This document shows positions 32,335 through 44,654 of a stretch of 64,000 bases of DNA, one piece after another. Source of the DNA: Proteles cristata cristata (lineage: Eukaryota; Chordata; Mammalia; Carnivora; Hyaenidae); NCBI GenBank assembly GCA_017311185.1, contig JAESUZ010000344.1:248001-312000 (forward strand), written 5' to 3'. The notes below the pieces were generated by a model. The model ran no database searches, was not told the origin of the DNA, and worked only from the letters and a program-made list of their open reading frames with translations. Positions within the stretch are counted from its first letter, which is position 1. The number at the start of each line of letters is the position of its first letter. Both the position numbers and the translations under genes were made by a program.

Positions 32335-32530
32335 CAAAACCAGCTGATCCCCCGTTCTCCTCTCTGGCCTCTGCTGATGTTATTTTTATTTATTCTGTCT
32401 GAAAAGCCCTCCCCCATCTCCACTGCTAGGTACTTTGGTACATTGGGAATCCTTCAAGTCATCTCTGATGTCTTTAAGAAAGCCTTTTCTCAATACTCTA
32501 GCCTCAGAATTCATCATTTCCTTCCTGTCT
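32335..32530 (+). repeat. L2 LINE fragment
   Basis: 'tctgaaaagccctcccccat', 'ccttcaagtcatctctgat' and 'aagaaagccttttctcaat' match the L2 3' region ('ctcctactcatccttcaag...gaagccttccctga'). Confidence 0.65.
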
Positions 32531-34744
32531 TCAGGAACAGACAGAGATGTATGGAAGCACAGAGAGGTTAAGCATCAGCTGGACAAGCAATGGAATAATG
32601 AGAAAACGAAAATGCAAAAGCCACAGCTGGAAAGGGAATGTCAATGTCAAATTTAGGGCAAGAAGTAAGGCTTTGTGAGGATGAATCACTGGCTTGTACC
32701 TGGAAAGAAGGTTGTGTGTGCTGAGAACCTGAAAAGGAAGTCTCTAAACCTGAGAGAGCAACACCTTTTCTGTTAGATCTGTAATCTTGTTAATAGGGAG
32801 GTGCAGTCCGTGCTGGGAACCAGGTCTTGCCAGGACCAGAGAAGAAAGTCCTCAAGATTGAACAGCTACCCTCTCTCCAGCTGTGCGGGTCAGGAGACCC
32901 CCTGGTGAGGAGCGTAGCAGCTTCAGGTGTCTTCCTATTCCTAGTCCACGTAGAGGCTGCCCTGGGTATAGCAGAGCCTGGTTAGAAATCAAAAAAGGCT
33001 TTTGAGTGAGAGAAAAAGAAAGGAGGCTTATTAGGCTTATGTGCTAATATGGGTTTCCCCAAGTTCATGCTGATTCCCAGAGATTCCAGATTTTCCCACA
33101 CGATCTAGGAAATGGTGACTGGCACCTGTAGGCCAATTTCACATTAATGATAATATATTACTCTGTTAATGATGCCATCACCATTGAAATGGAGAATTTT
33201 CTTCTTCTGCCTGGGACTTCTGTAAGATTAGCATCTATAAGATACAGTTTTCTTCCCAGTGTACTTTCTCACCCAGAAACTCTGTAAAAAAATAATAATC
33301 TTCCCTGATTAACAGGATAGAATAAAATTATTGAAGGTAGTTTTCCACGTTATTTATTCTACATTTTTTTTGGTGTGTGTTTTTGTTTTTGGTCAGTGCT
33401 GGCACCTTATACATCTGTGTTTGGCCCTTCCTTCACCCACTTGGACTGACTTTCAGGCTACAGTAAGCAGGGTCTAAATAGGAGCACTGAAGCAGAAATG
33501 CAGATTCAATGAGTAATTATTAAGAACTTTCCAGAATATTAGCTGTTTCAGTTGCTGCAGTGACTAGTGATGGAATAGTCCATTAGACATTTCTGTTCCC
33601 AGCAACTCCTGAGAATTGATTCCAATCTGAGGCAGCCAACCACTTTGATCAATACCATAATTACTCTTATTGATGGATTGTTTTACAATGGTAGCCATCA
33701 AGGCAGTCCATCAGCTCAGGAGGCACCAGAACTGTCCCCTGCAAGCCGTAATGTACCGCAAATATTTGATTCAAATCAACTTACTATTGAGGCCAGGATG
33801 ACAAGCGTGAAATTAATTGTTCCACTTCATGTAAGACCTGCATTCTTCTTTTGAGAGAGTAATTGGTTGCTGCATGTAGCACGAGAGCTGGGGAGCCTTG
33901 CCTCTCTGCAATGTTTATGGACTTGGTGTTTTCCCCTACCAGCTATTTTTTCCCTGACTCTTGAGGTGTCAGCGGTATCGTACAGCTGCTGTTCCCGCCG
34001 TCGTTGTTTTTTAGTGGCTCTTGTCATGTCAGAGAGAATGTCGCCTGCTAGAAAGGTTGATTGCATCTAGAGTAAATTTTTTCTCTGAAAAGCTTGTTTA
34101 TAAAAAGGGGGGGATTTGTTGGCCCACACAAAAGCAAGAAGACCTCAAAGCATTTCTTGAAGGTATAGAACTAATTAGGCAAATGGCCGTGGCTCTAGTG
34201 TTCTTTTCATGGTTGCAGTGGGTGAATCTAAGATGTGTGATCATTTTGCTGAGAGTCTTCTGAGTACAGTTGCCATCAGAGGCCCACTGCTGGGGAAATG
34301 ATGAGAGCACTGGAGATGGCAAGTCAAAGACAACCAAAGAAGTTGGAAAGTGGGGATAGTCCCTAAGGTGGCTCGTCATTCAGTCCTCATCAACCAACCA
34401 ATTTATGTTGGATAAATTCAGGACCCCAGTACAATTTGAGAAATGTGTTACCAAATATTTTTGTAAGAAAATCAAGTATGCAACTTCATAGTTGGTGCTA
34501 GGAAGGGTGAAAGGGCTATAGAAACAGAGAGACATCAAACACAGTAACCTTCATGGGTTAAGGGCTTTCTGGAACCCTGGTTAGCTGGATATCCTACTGA
34601 AGATGAGGATCGCTTAGATTCTAAGGATAAGTCAGAAGCCAGTTCTGCTGGGTTGGCAATGCCTTTTAATTTAGCATTGTTTATTGTAGCATTTCCAAAT
34701 TGGATACTATGGGAATTTAAGGGAGAAAAAGGGATTCTGTGAAA
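32531..34744. other. Repeat-free DNA, possible conserved non-coding block
   Basis: No interspersed repeat recognised over 2.2 kb, unusual for this window. It holds clusters of TAAT-core motifs ('cacattaatgataatat', 'ctgttaatgatgcc', 'agagagtaattggttgc') and a CpG-retaining stretch near 33970-34005 ('ggtatcgtac', 'cccgccgtcg'). Small open frames have no recognisable domain. Confidence 0.4.
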
Positions 34745-34935
34745 ACTAATCCTATAGCAAAACAGTAATTATTGAGTGTTGGCCATGTGTAAGCATTATT
34801 TAGGCCCTGAGGCTACCCTAGTACATGAGACCCTGGGCCCCCAAAGCTTACATTCTTAGGGTACAGACAATAACTGTACACTCAAATATGGCAGGTCACG
34901 TCAGATAGTGTCTGGGATGGCAGATGGCAGAAGGT
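34745..34935 (+). repeat. Ancient mammalian repeat fragment
   Basis: 'tgttggccatgtgtaagca', 'aaagcttacattcttaggg' and 'tacagacaataactgtac' match the same unnamed old family as 27600-28215. Confidence 0.5.
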
Positions 34936-36644
34936 GGCCACTCTGCCTGATGTTGGAGAGCAAAGGTCAAGAAAGAGTAAGTAATATAGGTTTGATTCCA
35001 ACCCAGCTCATGAGCTTGAAGCCACCTTTACCATTAAACTTGATTTGTCTTTGAGACATTTTAGTGTCAGAGCTTTCCTTTTACACCTTGGAAGGAAGAG
35101 ATTTTATGCTATCAGTGGTCAGGGGAGAGAGCCAATACCCAATTCAGAATGTTGGAGATGGCTCTAGAGGTAAGTGGTTCTATTTCTGGTCAGTCATGTA
35201 AGTGTTTGAAAGTATTGATTGAACACTTTTGCAACACCTGAAGGGACCAGGAGTGATTAATAATAGCCTAGGAAAGCAGAACTCAGAGAATTATAAAGCT
35301 CCAGATGATGCTGGCTAGGAAGGAGGATTCCACATTATTCATTTGCATATGGTGAGCTGCAGCACGTAACCTCATTAACTCACATCTCTGCTGGAGTGCA
35401 CTGAGGTGGCTGAAGTATTAACCTGGTCATCATGCTTTCCTATTGCCCAGTTTTGGGTGTCTTTGGGGATCATCTCCTCCTTCGTTTTGAGGCTGGAGAC
35501 CTATAAGCTCCAGCCAAAAGGTGGAACGAATGCCCATGCTCGGCCTACCAAGGTCCTAGGACACAAGAGTTGATCCAGAAAAAGGCTTGTGACTTACACT
35601 AGGCCAACGAGAGCTTTCCATGGATTTCTGCCCAGGTGCCAGTGAGAAAGACATTCTTTCTTTGGCGAAGCTGATGGAATGAGTCTGGCATGGTGACATG
35701 AACCTGACAGGATGCTTAGGAAGTAGTTATTTGGAAGCAAGTCAGGCGGGGCTAAGAGCCGTAATGCAGGGAGAACCAAACACAGCCAATGTAGATGTAA
35801 TCCACACTTATTAGTTTTTGATTCTTCAGGTTGCCTAGCTTAAACCAACATGCATATTTAATGGAGAAAGTCCTCCAAAAACAAACAAAAAATTGAAATA
35901 TGCCTCCGCTTAATTAAGCCTCACTGGTGAGATTTCATTTCTGTCATATGGAGAGCCAGGCAGAAGTGTTTTTACTGTGCAGTAGGATTGGAAGACCTTC
36001 TCCAGGAGGGAATGGCCAAGCTGACACCTGGCGGCTGATTTTCAGGACCCATGAGGCTGTGTAGTCCCCTCTGGAAGCATTTACTGTGATGCCAAGAGTC
36101 CTCCTAAGTAATTTTTACGAGGATAGCATCATAAATTTATATCATCAAGACTTTCTGTGAAGGAAACGTATACAATTAAAAGTCCATTTAGTTAAAACAG
36201 AAGCCTGCCAATACATTTATGTAGCTGCACAATAGGGGCTTCTGAGAAGAGACGGAATTTTCAGCTGCTTACGCAAAGCACTGGGTTCTAGCCGCTTAGC
36301 TTTTGCGGTGCTAAGGGGTTTTCAGTTGCATTTATGGACCAGCTGTTCTGCGGAGATTCAGTAATATATGGGCAGAAGAGTCTTGAATAAAGATGCTTCC
36401 TCCTTCTCCTCCATGGGAATCCAGTGTCTTTAGCCCTAACATCTTCCAAGACATGAACCCAGCTATGTTTGATGCTTGTAAATGATGTCAGCTGTTTACT
36501 TAGCTTTGTGAGCCTTTCCTTCTCTGGACCTGGCTACAGGACAAATTCATCTGCTTTCTAGTGGAAACTGTATTTATTGTATCCATGCTGAGCTGTCACT
36601 TCCTGGAGCCATACATAGTGCTTTTTATCTGGGGAGCATAATTG
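34936..36644. other. Repeat-free DNA, possible conserved non-coding block
   Basis: No repeat recognised. Contains the octamer-type 'catttgcatatgg' near 35341, paired AT motifs ('tgcatatttaatgg', 'cttaattaagcc') near 35853 and 35910, and CpG-retaining sequence near 36250-36355. No coding frame recognised. Confidence 0.4.
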
Positions 36645-37165
36645 AGTGCCTCAAATTCCCACCTTAGCTTACAAAGCCACCAAGATTTGTCTCCTTCCCC
36701 ACTGGGTCCCCCACATTTTCTCCCCAGTGTTAAACAAGGCTTTGACCACTCCGGCTTTCTTTTTCCTCTTTTAACAATGCCAGCCTCTTTCTGCTCAGGA
36801 CTTTGCCTTTCACATTCCCTCTGACTTGAACACTCCTCTTTCCCTTTTCTTTACATATCTGGCCAATCACTCAGGTCTCAGCTCATATGTCATCTTTGTA
36901 GAGGAGCTTGCACTTGACTGTGATCTAAGATATTTGCCCAGTTACTAACTCCATCTTGCATATCTCTGCCTCCTTTTCTCCTTAATAGCTTTCTCTGAGA
37001 TCTGAACTCATTTCCTGCTTGTTCTGTATTCTCACTAGAATATTAGCATCATGACAGTGGGGGCATAGTCTGTCCTATTCTCTGCTGTATTTCTGGCACC
37101 TATGTCCTGGCACATTGTAATGCTCAGTTGTATTTCCAGAAAGAATAAATGATTGAGTAGTTTAC
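36645..37165 (+). repeat. L2 LINE 3' half, long copy
   Basis: 'caggactttgcctttcacat', 'acactcctctttccctttt', 'cactcaggtctcagctca', 'gtcatctttgtagaggagc', 'atcatgacagtggggg' and 'aaagaataaatgattgag' run in the order of L2 over about 500 bp. No ORF remains. Confidence 0.88.
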
Positions 37166-38099
37166 TCATTCCTCTGAGCAGTGAGCTCATTCAAGTAAGC
37201 CAAGTAATTTGTTTTAGCATCCCTCTCCAACTTCTCTGATACAGAGAGGGAGGTAGAATGGGATACTCTAGTTTGCAACTCCACATTAAGCTTGATGCTA
37301 CAATGAAATGATCTCATTTAATCTTTACAAGAAATCTTAGGAACCAGCAGTACTACTCAAGCCTAATTTCTTTCCATATCTGGAGTCTGGTTTCATTTTT
37401 TGGTACCTAGATTTTTTTTTTTTCTGACACTTGCTACCATGTGGATTAGCTGAATTTGTGATTATAATGTGTCCTTCTTCTTTCTCTCCCGGAACCCTTA
37501 AGTGTGATCCTAGGATTGCTGTGTTCACTGTTGAACCCTATGATCCTTATGGTGGGCGTGGCAGAGAGTGGGTGTTCCATGACTTGAGACTAATGATGAG
37601 GGTGGCGGGAAGTATCTGGCTGAACTCCTTACCCTGCCTGGCCTGGACATAGGATTTTGTGACCACAGAACTCCTTCTGGACAAATTTGTGATTCCTCGT
37701 GGCCAGAAGAACATTATAAAAAATTCCTCTTTCACCCATTCTTCTGCAGAGGTTGAAGGAAACATGAAACCCATCTCCCCAGCACACACAGTTCATGTTC
37801 AGAAAGGTGCATGGTCTTGTGTGTTTAGTGACACCAGATCTTAGAGTCTACCCACACTGTCATAGGTTTACAGAAGGGGAACGTTTAAAATGTCTTGTAC
37901 TCCCCCTAGGAATTGCATGGGTCCCTCCATAGTGCTTTAATATGACCTACCCCGAAAGGCAATTAAGGTAGGTGGCTCTTGGCAGCTCTGATTTTTTTTG
38001 GGGGGTACAGGGGGTGACATCAGTCTAGAAAGAGGGGGGGGGTTGGTATGGGGGAGCAGCTGTTTCGATTTTTTTGCTGCTATTCTCTAAGGAGTTCTT
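37166..38099. other. Mostly unassigned DNA
   Basis: A short antisense MIR remnant is likely at about 37290-37370 ('aatgatctcatttaatctt'). G-rich runs lie at 37998-38044. Overlapping open frames near 37431-37844 are unrecognised. Confidence 0.4.
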
Positions 38100-38300
38100 C
38101 TATATTTCACTTTAGCATGTTCCCAGAACCCGTGACAGCCTGTATAATTGCTGGACCGACATAAATCTATAGCAACGATGGGTAGATTTTGCTGACGTGT
38201 TTGCTTCGGCCTGCAAGACTTGGTAGACCGTGTCTGCATAGCGTATCGCAACCTCAGGCCATGTGGGACCCCCGAATGTTGTGCTTCCAAGGTCATGACA
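38100..38300. other. CpG-preserved unique segment
   Basis: About nine CpGs occur within roughly 150 bp (about 38125-38275), near the number expected without CpG loss, in surroundings that are CpG-poor. No repeat, RNA gene or convincing coding frame was recognised, although minus-strand frames of 76 and 98 codons span it. Confidence 0.4.
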
Positions 38301-38524
38301 TGAGATGGGGGGGAGGGGAATGCATAATAAAAACAGCACCATTTTGGCAGGGAGAGTTCCCCAAATGTCTGTGATTTAAACACACTTGTTAAACTCTTGG
38401 TTGAACCAGAAGTCTTTTCTCCTAGCTTGAAAGTTAAATAATTAAATGTGCTTAGACTTTCAAGAAAGATACTAAAAATGAAAGACCGTATCCAGTTGCT
38501 TAAAAGATTTTGGAATTTTTTTCT
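38301..38524. other. Unassigned DNA
   Basis: Nothing recognised. Confidence 0.35.
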
Positions 38525-38665
38525 TTCTTAAAGGCATGCATTTGGTCTACAGATATGTGCTGAGCACCCTATGTGCCCAGTGCTGTGATCAGTGCTGGGG
38601 ACACAAGTGGAATGATAAGGCAAGTCGCTTTCTTTCCAGGCAGAGCCTATGATCTAGCCAAGAAG
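38525..38665 (+). repeat. Ancient mammalian repeat fragment
   Basis: 'tgctgagcaccctatgtgcc' and 'gatcagtgctggggacaca' match the old 'gagcacctactatgtgcc' family. Confidence 0.6.
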
Positions 38666-39219
38666 AAGCCATTATTTAAGTAATTACAGTTCCCTCCTCC
38701 AGCAACCACATGGAGAGCTCCCTCCTCGTGCTGCCAGAGGAGAAGAGTTTTCTTTTGTGTGCGCGTGGTTTTTTTTTGGTGTACATTTTAAATGTGTTTT
38801 TAAAATTTTAATGATATCTTAGGAAAATAATTCAGGAATCCACTTGCTTTGTAATTAGAACATTACAAATAAAATTTAAACTCCTGTAGACTCCCTACCC
38901 CCTCAAGGTAAGCGCTATGAGAGATTTGGCTTTGCAGAGAATTTCTGTTATATTTCTACACATGTGTATGTTTACTGTCCCTTGAAAGCTATTGCCATTG
39001 TTCTAACACAAATGCAACACGTGCTGTGCACATATATGTGCACTTTGCTTCTTTTATTCTGTAGTATGATTTTGACATTAGTTTATGTCAATTCCTGGAA
39101 ATATAGTACGTAAATTTTAATTACTGTTAATTTGAATTTAATTTAAGAGTTCTGGTTATTAGGAAGCTTGTATGTTGGTGACTGTTTACTGACCTACAAT
39201 AGTGAAAGTAAAGAAATAA
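38666..39219. other. Unassigned DNA
   Basis: Nothing recognised beyond AT-rich sequence. Confidence 0.35.
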
Positions 39220-39435
39220 TTGGTACGTATTGAGTGCTTAGTGTTTTCTAGAGAAAGTTTCTCACGTGGATTATCTCATTTAATCACGAGAACACCTCAG
39301 TGGGCTGCATGTTGTTTTTATCATCAGTTTACAAGAGAGGGAATTTGAGGCATGGAGAGATGAGGTAATCTGCACACGGCTAAAAACGGATGCCAAGATT
39401 TGCAGCCAGGTAGTGCCGCACCAGAGCCTGGGATC
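39220..39435 (-). repeat. MIR (antisense)
   Basis: 'tggattatctcatttaatca', 'tttacaagagagggaatttg' and 'gatgaggtaatctgcacac' match reverse-complement MIR through to 'caccagagcctggg'. Confidence 0.8.
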
Positions 39436-39564
39436 TCTCGGTTCTCCTGAGCACCTGTGGTTTCCAGAAATTTAGATGCTAAATGCAACCAATGAAGCAG
39501 TGTGTGGTGTGACTCACTGAGGACTCACTGAGGAGCCTACTGGCTGGTTTGCATGTTTGTCAGT

Positions 39565-39695
39565 ATGCAAACAAATTGATTCAACAAATACCTGTTGAGC
39601 ACCCTCTGTGTGCCAGGTTCTTTATGAGTCCCCTGCAGTGAGCACAGAGGAAACACACAGCCCTGTCTCACAAAGCTCACGGAGATCTAGGATAC
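39565..39695 (+). repeat. Ancient mammalian repeat fragment
   Basis: 'acctgttgagcaccctctg', 'tgtgccaggttctttatg' and 'ctcacaaagctcacggag' match the 'gagcacctactatgtgcc' family. Confidence 0.65.
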
Positions 39696-42061
39696 TGTTG
39701 AGGCCACCTACAGAAAGCCAGGCATGGTGTCTGTCTCTTATAGAGTGGGAATCTTGGCCCCTTTGGGGTTTTATGGTCTGGATGCCGAGTTGTATTTTGT
39801 TTCACTTTCTTTCATGTTAAAATGGTATTAAACTGCATCACAAATGTGGGTCGGTTGACATATTTGTAAGGAGACTAGCCTTTCTGAATGACATGGTTGC
39901 CTTCTATGCTATGCAGCAGCACATCCTGGATGCTGGTGTTTTATCCCCACTGGCTGCCCAGCGACAATATGACAGATTTGCTATTCATCCAGCTCAATCA
40001 TAGTTAGCATAATGGGCTCTGGTGCCCACCCAGATGTGGTGGGTGGTGTCCTTGGCTGATTAAAAAGATTGTACCCCAGGCATTTCAGGAAACGGCTCTT
40101 ACTTCCTGTCCTCATATCACTTTTGGGGGTTGATTTTTCTGCTCTCGTATTGAAAAATGAAGTAAGGGAAAGGTTCTCTTATATTTAATGTGCCTTGTAT
40201 AATGATGAAAGATAATCACAGTGCCTAGAATTTTTTTCTTTGAAAATCAGAACAATTAAGGAGAGAAGGAAGCATAAGCCACTTGGCTTTGAACTCTGAG
40301 ATGCATTAATCGTCCTGAAGACTCAGCTGAAGGGGGCATGTTCATCTTTTTCTCTTCATTCGGATCTACAGTCATCTTTCAGTGTAGGAGTAGAAAAAAT
40401 TTAAAGTCTTCACTCTTTTCCTTTTCTTGATTTTTTTTTTAAAATCAACAATGAAGTGGAAAGGCAGCCCATAGGTGATGTTGACCAGACGTTTTATCTA
40501 GCACTTTGGTTTATAATGGGCTCAATGTGCTAGTGAATTTATACCAACTGCTGTAAGAGGTACATGGTTCTTATTTATTTGGTTACACTTATTTATTTAC
40601 TTATTTATTTGGGTGCACTTAGCTACATTAAATTATACTCTTCTACTTTTTAGTCCATTGAATCAAAAACTGTCAAGCTTACTTTCACTGCTTAAAGACC
40701 ACAATTTTAAAGAGATACATCCACCCCCTGAGTAACACCTTTCTCATTTTTGTAGGCATGTGAAGGGGAAAATGGGAAAACATATATTTAAGAGAAGAAA
40801 GCATAGTTTTTATTTTGGGTTAGAACCCACTTGTACTTGGAGGAGGTTTATATTTCAGACTGACCTAACACCTTTTGAGGTTCAAATTTAGTTTGCTCTT
40901 AGCAAAAAGGCAGCTTCCCAGTTCAAAGAAGAGGGGATATTTTAAAGACTTTAAGATACTCAAAAGCCTTCTTGGATATCAAATAGCTCTCAGAGAAAGC
41001 ATATGATGAATGAAGGACATAGGATTAGAAAAATATGGGCCCAGTTTTCTTTACATATAATCATATTTAAAAGCAGTGGGAAAAGTTCTTAGGTCATAGA
41101 GACCAGGGACTTAACTCAATGACTCTTGGAAAATTCTGGTTGTTGCCAAACCCGGAAAATGGTTCGGGTTGGTTTGAGCCTTGTAGAAGTGAAAAGTCCT
41201 TTAGGCGTCTCCAAGATGTGTGAGATTAACACAAGAGATGTTGGAATATGAGGTTGAGGTACTACCACTTAAGGCTGGAATTGGACCTCCTGCTGGCTGC
41301 TGTCCATAATAAAGGTACCCATGTCTCTCTGGCTGTTATTCTAGATAACTGAAAGGGAAAACATGGTTGAGGGAGACGCTGTGAGGGATCAAGCAGTCCT
41401 CTAAACTTCCCTAAGAGTGCCAGGTTCCTGAATTCACTCATTTTGGACTTGGGAGTTTCATGTTGCCTAATGCCACTCTGCCTTCTGGCTAAAGGTGGTG
41501 GATTATGTCTGAGAGAACAGAGGGCTCTGTTGTTGCATGGCTGGCCCAGAGTGGGCCATCTCTTCAGGACCATAGTAGAGCATTATGGCCAGTTTGTTGG
41601 CCACCAAGGTGTTCATTCTCACAAAGGCTTTTTGTGGGATAATGGTACCTGCTGAATGAATGAGCGCGTGACTGATGGAAGGTTGTGAGGTCCAGGCTAA
41701 TGGAACAGAATTCAAGGCTGCAAGGAGTGACAGTGGCAGAATCAGTCTGTGTCCTTTAGGTTCCAATCTGGGAAGGACACAATGGACAGTAGGGCAAGGT
41801 GATGACTCAGATGACACCAGGCCTCCTATTCACCCTCAGTTAACCATGGGTCTGTGACTGGCTGACTCCACTATCATTTCAGTGGCCCTCGGCACCAAGT
41901 GACCCCACGTGTAGATAGTTTACAAGAGCAGGCAGGGAAGGTCCTTGTAAAAAGAGCATGGGGAAAGTCCAGAGGTTCTTTTTAAGTAACACTGCTTGAT
42001 CCTTTATATACTTCCTCTTAACTCTGCTCTGAGCATGGGCCACAGATGATTTACATTTCAG
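39696..42061. other. Repeat-poor DNA
   Basis: No clear repeats over 2.3 kb apart from (TTTA)-rich sequence at 40571-40612. Open frames around 41262-41857 on both strands are unrecognised and overlap each other. Confidence 0.4.
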
Positions 42062-42078
42062 TAGTTCGTATTTATCTT

Positions 42079-42306
42079 TTTTTTTCTTCAAAGTTCCTTT
42101 ATTTATTTTGAGAGGGGGACAGAGAGAGCATGAGTGAGCATGTGAGGGGCAGAGAGGGAGAGAGAGGAGAATCCCAAATCTCAAGCAGGCTCTGCAGTGT
42201 CAGCACAGATCCAGATGTAGGGCTTGCTTGAACTCATGAACTATGAGACCATGGCCTGAGCCACCAGGAGTTGGACGCTTAATTGACTGAGCCTTCCAGT
42301 CACTCC
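42079..42306 (-). repeat. CanSINE (diverged)
   Basis: Antisense copy: 'cctttatttattttgagag', 'aagcaggctctgcagtgtc', 'accatggcctgagccacc' and 'gactgagccttccagtcac'. A near-perfect 17-bp TSD (42062-42078 and 42307-42323) has one mismatch. An extra 'gcttgctt' and a short insertion make it unusual. Confidence 0.92.
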
Positions 42307-42323
42307 TAGTTTGTATTTATCTT

Positions 42324-43619
42324 AATGTGAAATGGGGGGAACCATGTACCACCATGATGTCGTTGTCATTTAGGCTTAAGGATGAAGCTAAAGTGGGCAG
42401 TAAGAAGAAAACGTGAGTTTATTAAAAAGGAGATATTGCAGGTGGTGTTCAGATATGACAGTTGTGACTGTACAAATCTAATAGTTTGGAAACAGTGTCT
42501 TTGCAAATTGGCTTATACTCAATGGTGTGTTTTTACCTTTCATGGCTAGGGTCTTGCAAGGTGGTATTTTCAGTGAGGAATATGTATTCAGTCTCCTCAA
42601 ACAATCCCCCATAAATACTCTTTAATGGCAATGACTTGTTAGAGTTGCAAAGGAGGCATGGACAAACTGGAACCTCCCATTCTGGGTTGCTCATTCCATG
42701 AATAGAAGGTTTTTAGGGACTTCATGAGTGTCCATTGGAGGTGCCTGGTGGATCCTCTCCTCCAATCACTGGGATGAGCACTTGTCAAGTTTCAGAAATA
42801 AGGTTAGCATGTAGCACTCCATACTTGGGTTTTTAAAAGCATAATTAAGGGTATCCTTTCTGAACCAGAAAAGATTTAGTCACTGTTCCTCAGGAGTCAA
42901 AAGTTGGATGTGAGTCTGTGATCAATTGATGTGTTTTATAATGAAGGCATATGTTGAAGGCAAAGAACACCTAATCCCAGGCTGTTTTAAGCTTTTCATA
43001 GGCCTTCAAAAGTATATCCTAAATGAGATTTAGAAGATGTGTACCTGTAATATTTTGGTGGCAATGAAGCAGGGTATTCTACGTGATTGTTCCAGAGCCA
43101 CTGCTCTTGAACTATTTTTTCCATCCTAAACATGTATGGTTTTCAGGGGGTTGGAAATTCATTCATTTACCAATTTAGGGGCTAAAGCTAATGATACAAA
43201 AAGATTTCAGCTTGGGAGCAAGGGATGTTTTGGGGGTGGTTTTTTTATAATGTTTAAAATATAAATCTCTTTGGTTGCTCTAGGTTAGGAATGATAAAAT
43301 GAAAGAAGGAAAAGGAAAGAAATTAATGATCTGAAACCCAGGGTTGGTATGTGTTTATATTCAGAATTGGAACAGTATGCTGGCTTTGGCAATTGGGAAA
43401 TATTAATATTCTGAGTTGTGGCATGAGAATTTGGAAAAGAGGTTTAAAGAAAAAGCTCATATGACAAATTTTTAATAGGAAGGGAGTTGCTGCTCATGTA
43501 TAAGAAATACTGCTTGTCTGTTGCAGGTGGGACAGCCTTCATGGAGCAGCCATACAAGGCGTCATTCCATCTCTGCTGTTATGGTGGCCAACGGCCGCCA
43601 CTACTGACCTGTGACTACC
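42324..43619. other. Unassigned DNA
   Basis: Nothing recognised. Confidence 0.4.
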
Positions 43620-43825
43620 TGCTTGCCACTAAGCTGAGATGTGTGCTTGATTTCACTTTGCCCACACAATGACCCTGTGAATTAGGGACAATTATTGTCA
43701 GTCAGCCTTTTGGAGATGAGAAAACTGAGGTTTGGGAGGGGAAGAAAGAACTCGTCCAAGGTCTCTGAGCTTGGCAAAGCTGGGACTTGAAGCTAGGCTA
43801 GTCTTTGTATTCTGACAATTATGAA
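43620..43825 (-). repeat. MIR (antisense)
   Basis: 'caatgaccctgtgaattagg', 'gagatgagaaaactgaggtt' and 'caaagctgggacttgaag' match reverse-complement MIR. Confidence 0.8.
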
Positions 43826-44310
43826 ATGAGATAAAGGAAGCATATATTTCAGAACTGTAACTTTGGAGGCAGTAGTTCTGTAAAGATCTAATTTTTATTT
43901 CATGAATTTGATTGGTGAAGGAGGCTTAAAACTATGTCAGATACTTTGTAAAATGCCTGGCATATGAGGAAAGACCTCAGTATATGGTATCTGTTGGGTT
44001 GCCATTGTTTAGTAATAATAATATTAGCATTGGTCAAATACTGGCCCTGGAGAGCAGACAAATAAAAGCTTTTCTTGGCTTGGTATACCAGAATCAGAAG
44101 TAGCTAGTCTGAGTTTGAGGTTGGGCAAGGTCATATGTGGATAATGCTTAATTCAGACCTTGTGATCTTAAGTTTGAAAGTGTTTTTGAAATTGCCTTAT
44201 TGTCCTTGGATTTAGCATTCTCCTCAAGTGTACTGCAGATTTAATTGTTAGTGGAGCCTTTAGTAAACTTACTTATATGCTGAATTTTCAAATTTGAATG
44301 AAAAAAAGAG
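43826..44310. other. Unassigned DNA
   Basis: 'aaatgcctggcatatgagg' at about 43952 may be a MIR/L2 end; otherwise nothing recognised. Confidence 0.35.
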
Positions 44311-44410
44311 TTCCTTCCCCTCCTTCCCTTCCCTCCCTTCCCTTCCCTTCCCTCCCTTCCCCTCCCCTCCCCTCCCCTCCCCTCCCCTCCCTTGCCTTCC
44401 TTTCCCTTTC
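44311..44410. repeat. Polypyrimidine tract, (CCCTT)n/(CCCCT)n
   Basis: About 100 bp almost purely C/T on the plus strand, built from CCCTT and CCCCT units. It may be length-variable. Confidence 0.95.
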
Positions 44411-44654
44411 GTCTTGTTTAGCCTCCTCTTTGGAGATTATTTAGAGTTGGTTGTTGTTACCATAGAAACTTTGCTTTATTTAAATATAAAGTATAGAAAT
44501 ATTGTATGTTGAGTGTCACAGGAATTAATTGATCTGGTCCAGCCATTACCTCAACACTTCTCTTGAGTTTACCGCATGAGTTGCTCAACAGGATGTTGAC
44601 AGTCTTCATTTCTCAAACATGGCTTTGCCAACCATCCACAAGAGGCCCATTTCA
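44411..44654. other. Unassigned DNA
   Basis: Nothing recognised. Confidence 0.35.

Noticed and set aside
33960..34000. 'agcggtatcgtac', slightly like a U4 snRNA segment
   Set aside because: The match is about ten bases and the surrounding U4 sequence is absent.
38190..38230. 'gtttgcttcggcctgc', slightly like the start of U6 snRNA
   Set aside because: Only a few bases match; the conserved U6 interior and T-run end are absent.
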